Assembly: GCA_034620365.1 (NCBI GenBank)
Contig: JAQGEQ010000071.1
Location: forward strand, 1,984,001-2,048,000
Source: Pegea sp. RAD2-039
Taxonomy: Eukaryota; Chordata; Thaliacea; Salpida; Salpidae
Direction: 5' to 3'
DNA length: 64,000 nt
The notes beneath the pieces were generated by a model. It was given only the letters and a program-made list of their open reading frames with translations. It had not been told where the DNA came from and searched no databases. Positions 61,988-64,000 of this stretch are shown piece after piece. The position numbers and the translations under genes are program-made. Numbering within the stretch: position 1 is the first letter of the stretch; the number at the start of each line of letters is the position of its first letter.

Positions 61988-64000
61988 TTAGGAGTTTTCA
62001 TTTTGACCACTAGAAGCGGTAGAAAACAGTTTATCGAACAAACAAATCTTTTTGTTGTGATTTATCGAAGCGTTTTGATGACGTTTTTGTGTCTTGCTTG
62101 CTGATTGAAACAGCTGATCAAAGCATTGAGATTTTGTTCTCTTAGATGAACTTGTTTTTTTGATTTTCTCGAGTTTTTGAGTCTTTTGTTTCGCTGCTGA
62201 AAATAATGACGTCATTAAATTATCAAGCTGAAATCGAATCTTGAAAAGATAATAAGAGATCTTAACTCCCGACTACGAGATCCAAATCGTATTTGAATAT
62301 TAAAATTCTTGATTGAGAAGTTTGACAATTTTATTTATATTAAATTATTATCATAGATATTTATTATCACTAAAATTTGAAAATCTTTAAATTAAAAGTT
62401 AATTTTTGATAGAAACAATAAAAAGACATAAATCACCTGGTGTTGACTTTTTGCCAAATATTGGAACAAATTTATTCTGACTATTTTTCTGAAGTGATAA
62501 GATAGAATTAGGAACTTTTTGATCTTGTTTAGCTACTTGAGAAGTTGTCGGTTGAGTTGACAAGATTACATCTTTGTTGGGAACTTTTTGATCTTTTAAT
62601 TTATCAGGTAATTTGATCAAAGTTGTATTCATCAACTGATTTCCTTTTATCTACAAATTTCTCGAATTTTTTATTGAATTTAGATTTCATTTTAATTACT
62701 TCTAAAGATGAAGAAAGATTATTATTGAAAATAGCTGCATTTGTAGTAAAGTTGATTTGAAATCCACAAATTTTAGTGAATTTTCTCCGCACTAAAGAAA
62801 AGAAGTTCTATAGAAAAAATTGGTTAAAATTTGTTTGAAGTTATTTCAACTGACTTCAATTATGTTTGTTGAATCATATCTAGGAAAATATTGAAAAGGT
62901 TTTGTTCGAATACAACATAGAGGATATGTAAATAACATATTTGGTATTCTGATAAAGTAAATGTTGCAATAGATCATATCCTCATTTGGTGGTAAGTTGT
63001 AAGCATACTGAAAGAAAAATAAAAAATAAATGATTAAAAAAAGGAAATTTACAAACATGAGTTCTCCAGTATTTGCTAATTCCTTCATAATCTTTTAAAG
63101 AAGACACAGATTTCGAAAGATCTCTAAAAATTGAAACAATTTGTCCTCTTTTCATACTTGGTAAAATATGACACCAATTAATGTTAATAGCTGTTTCAGG
63201 AATTATAAAATTTTTATTGGAATTAAATTTCTCGATAATCTGAAATACAAGAAGATATAAAAGAAGAAGAAAAATTGGAAAACTTACATCTGTAGAAACT
63301 CCAAAGTTCTCTAAATCTGGGATTAATGAGCGAACTACACAAGGTTTTAATTCAAACATTATTTCTTGATCAGAGACATTAATTTCAACAGCTAAAAAGC
63401 AATTTGATAAATTTTAAAATTAGATAAAGTAACAAACTCACATATGGCATCAACTTTATCTTTCCTATTGAGAAAATTCACATCAAAAATAAATAGATCT
63501 CCAACAAAACTGCAAGATTGACATATTCGAAACTGAAGTGTATATCTCAAACATCTTTCTAAAGCAAAGTTTTTCGCTACAGAAGCATTAAGTGGCTGAG
63601 AAAATGGAAAAATTATTGACTAGATCAAAAATATCTTAACTTAAAACACTAAAAATTCTAATTCAAAAAGTTCCTTAAAATAGTTTCAAACAAAATAAGT
63701 CTTCTTATCAAAGCTTTTACAAAACTCTTATTTAAGAGATAGTTTAGAATATAAAAAAATAAAACCTTTAATTGAAGTCTACTACACAAAGATGACATTG
63801 AACTTTTGTAAAAAGCAACGCTGACGATACAGTCGATCAGATTTCTATCATCTTTCCGAGGATTCGTCAAGGTTTCATTACTCAATATTAAAAGTTGTCG
63901 ACTTTTCAAAATCTATTAACAAGAAATTGTAAAAAGTTTGCAAATTTAATTGAACAATTTACTTGAAGCTGGCAACCTTCGATATTATCTGATGATGTTT
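61988..64000 (-). CDS. C18orf63: C18orf63-like protein (DUF4708), 5'-partial
   Basis: Stop TAA 61990-61988; the start lies beyond the right edge. Exons follow vertebrate C18orf63 in order: SSDNIEGCQLQ (end of window), SRQLLILSNETLTNPRKDDR (63900), an exon near 63600-63450 (LERCLRYTLQFRI), VSDQEIMFELKPCVVRSLIP (63360), INWCHILPSMKRGQIVSIF (63180), DYEGISKYWRTH, IYCNIYFIRIP then FTYPLCCIRTKPFQYFPRYD (62900), KFVPIFGKK (62470), and a basic Ser/Lys-rich C-terminal exon (62215-61988). The vertebrate protein has no settled function. The conserved core is the N-terminal half; the tail is shorter than in human. A TGACGTCATTAA lies in the last intron/exon border near 62209. Confidence 0.88.

Noticed and set aside
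1..64000. Bacterial or viral origin of the window
   Set aside because: Spliced animal genes cover it from end to end; there are no operons, and the only mobile DNA recognised is non-LTR and SINE-like.

Overview
The window is nuclear DNA of an animal with a compact, AT-rich genome. The genes are split by GT-AG introns, often only about 35-60 bases long, and the gene set is animal-like: HERC1, RABGAP1, Hikeshi, RFC1, calnexin, glycogen synthase, MICOS13 and C18orf63. Intron size and composition suggest a compact invertebrate lineage; the sequence alone does not let me name the species. All gene names come from family motifs recognised by eye, without a database search.

Layout. 199-14156 (+): the C-terminal two thirds or so of a giant HERC1-type ubiquitin ligase (SPRY, UBA-like, WD40, RCC1, HECT), entering from the left edge. 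15331-18113 (-): an O-fucosyltransferase-like membrane protein with a perfect 90-bp internal duplication. 18.7-22.0 kb: a SINE-like repeat and a decayed CR1/L2/Jockey-type retrotransposon. 22674-25353 (+): a cytochrome P450 of the CYP7/CYP8/CYP39 type. 27.8-28.7 kb: a second, 5'-truncated copy of the retrotransposon. 29365-37030 (-): RABGAP1 (PTB, TBC and coiled coil) with two intronic minisatellites. 37932-38549 (-): intronless Hikeshi. 40727-45898 (+): RFC1, the large clamp-loader subunit, with a 1.1-kb intronic minisatellite. 46.67-47.11 kb: a tRNA-like sequence lacking an anticodon arm, followed by SINE-like repeats. 48418-51801 (-): calnexin. 54216-58109 (-): glycogen synthase. 60440-61261 (+): MICOS13/QIL1. 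61988-64000 (-): C18orf63-like (DUF4708) gene, leaving by the right edge.

The genes are housekeeping functions (ubiquitination and trafficking, heat-shock nuclear import, DNA replication, ER folding, glycogen storage, mitochondrial cristae) and form no pathway together.

The most striking structure is not a gene. The palindrome TGACGTCA, usually as TGACGTCATCA, occurs several dozen times. It lies mainly in short introns but also in coding exons and flanks, and I saw none in the retroelement/P450 block (about 14.2-29.2 kb) or in the AT-rich intergenic tracts. In parallel, several introns have grown into minisatellites. One 17-bp unit is shared by RABGAP1 and RFC1 and faces the same way relative to transcription in both.
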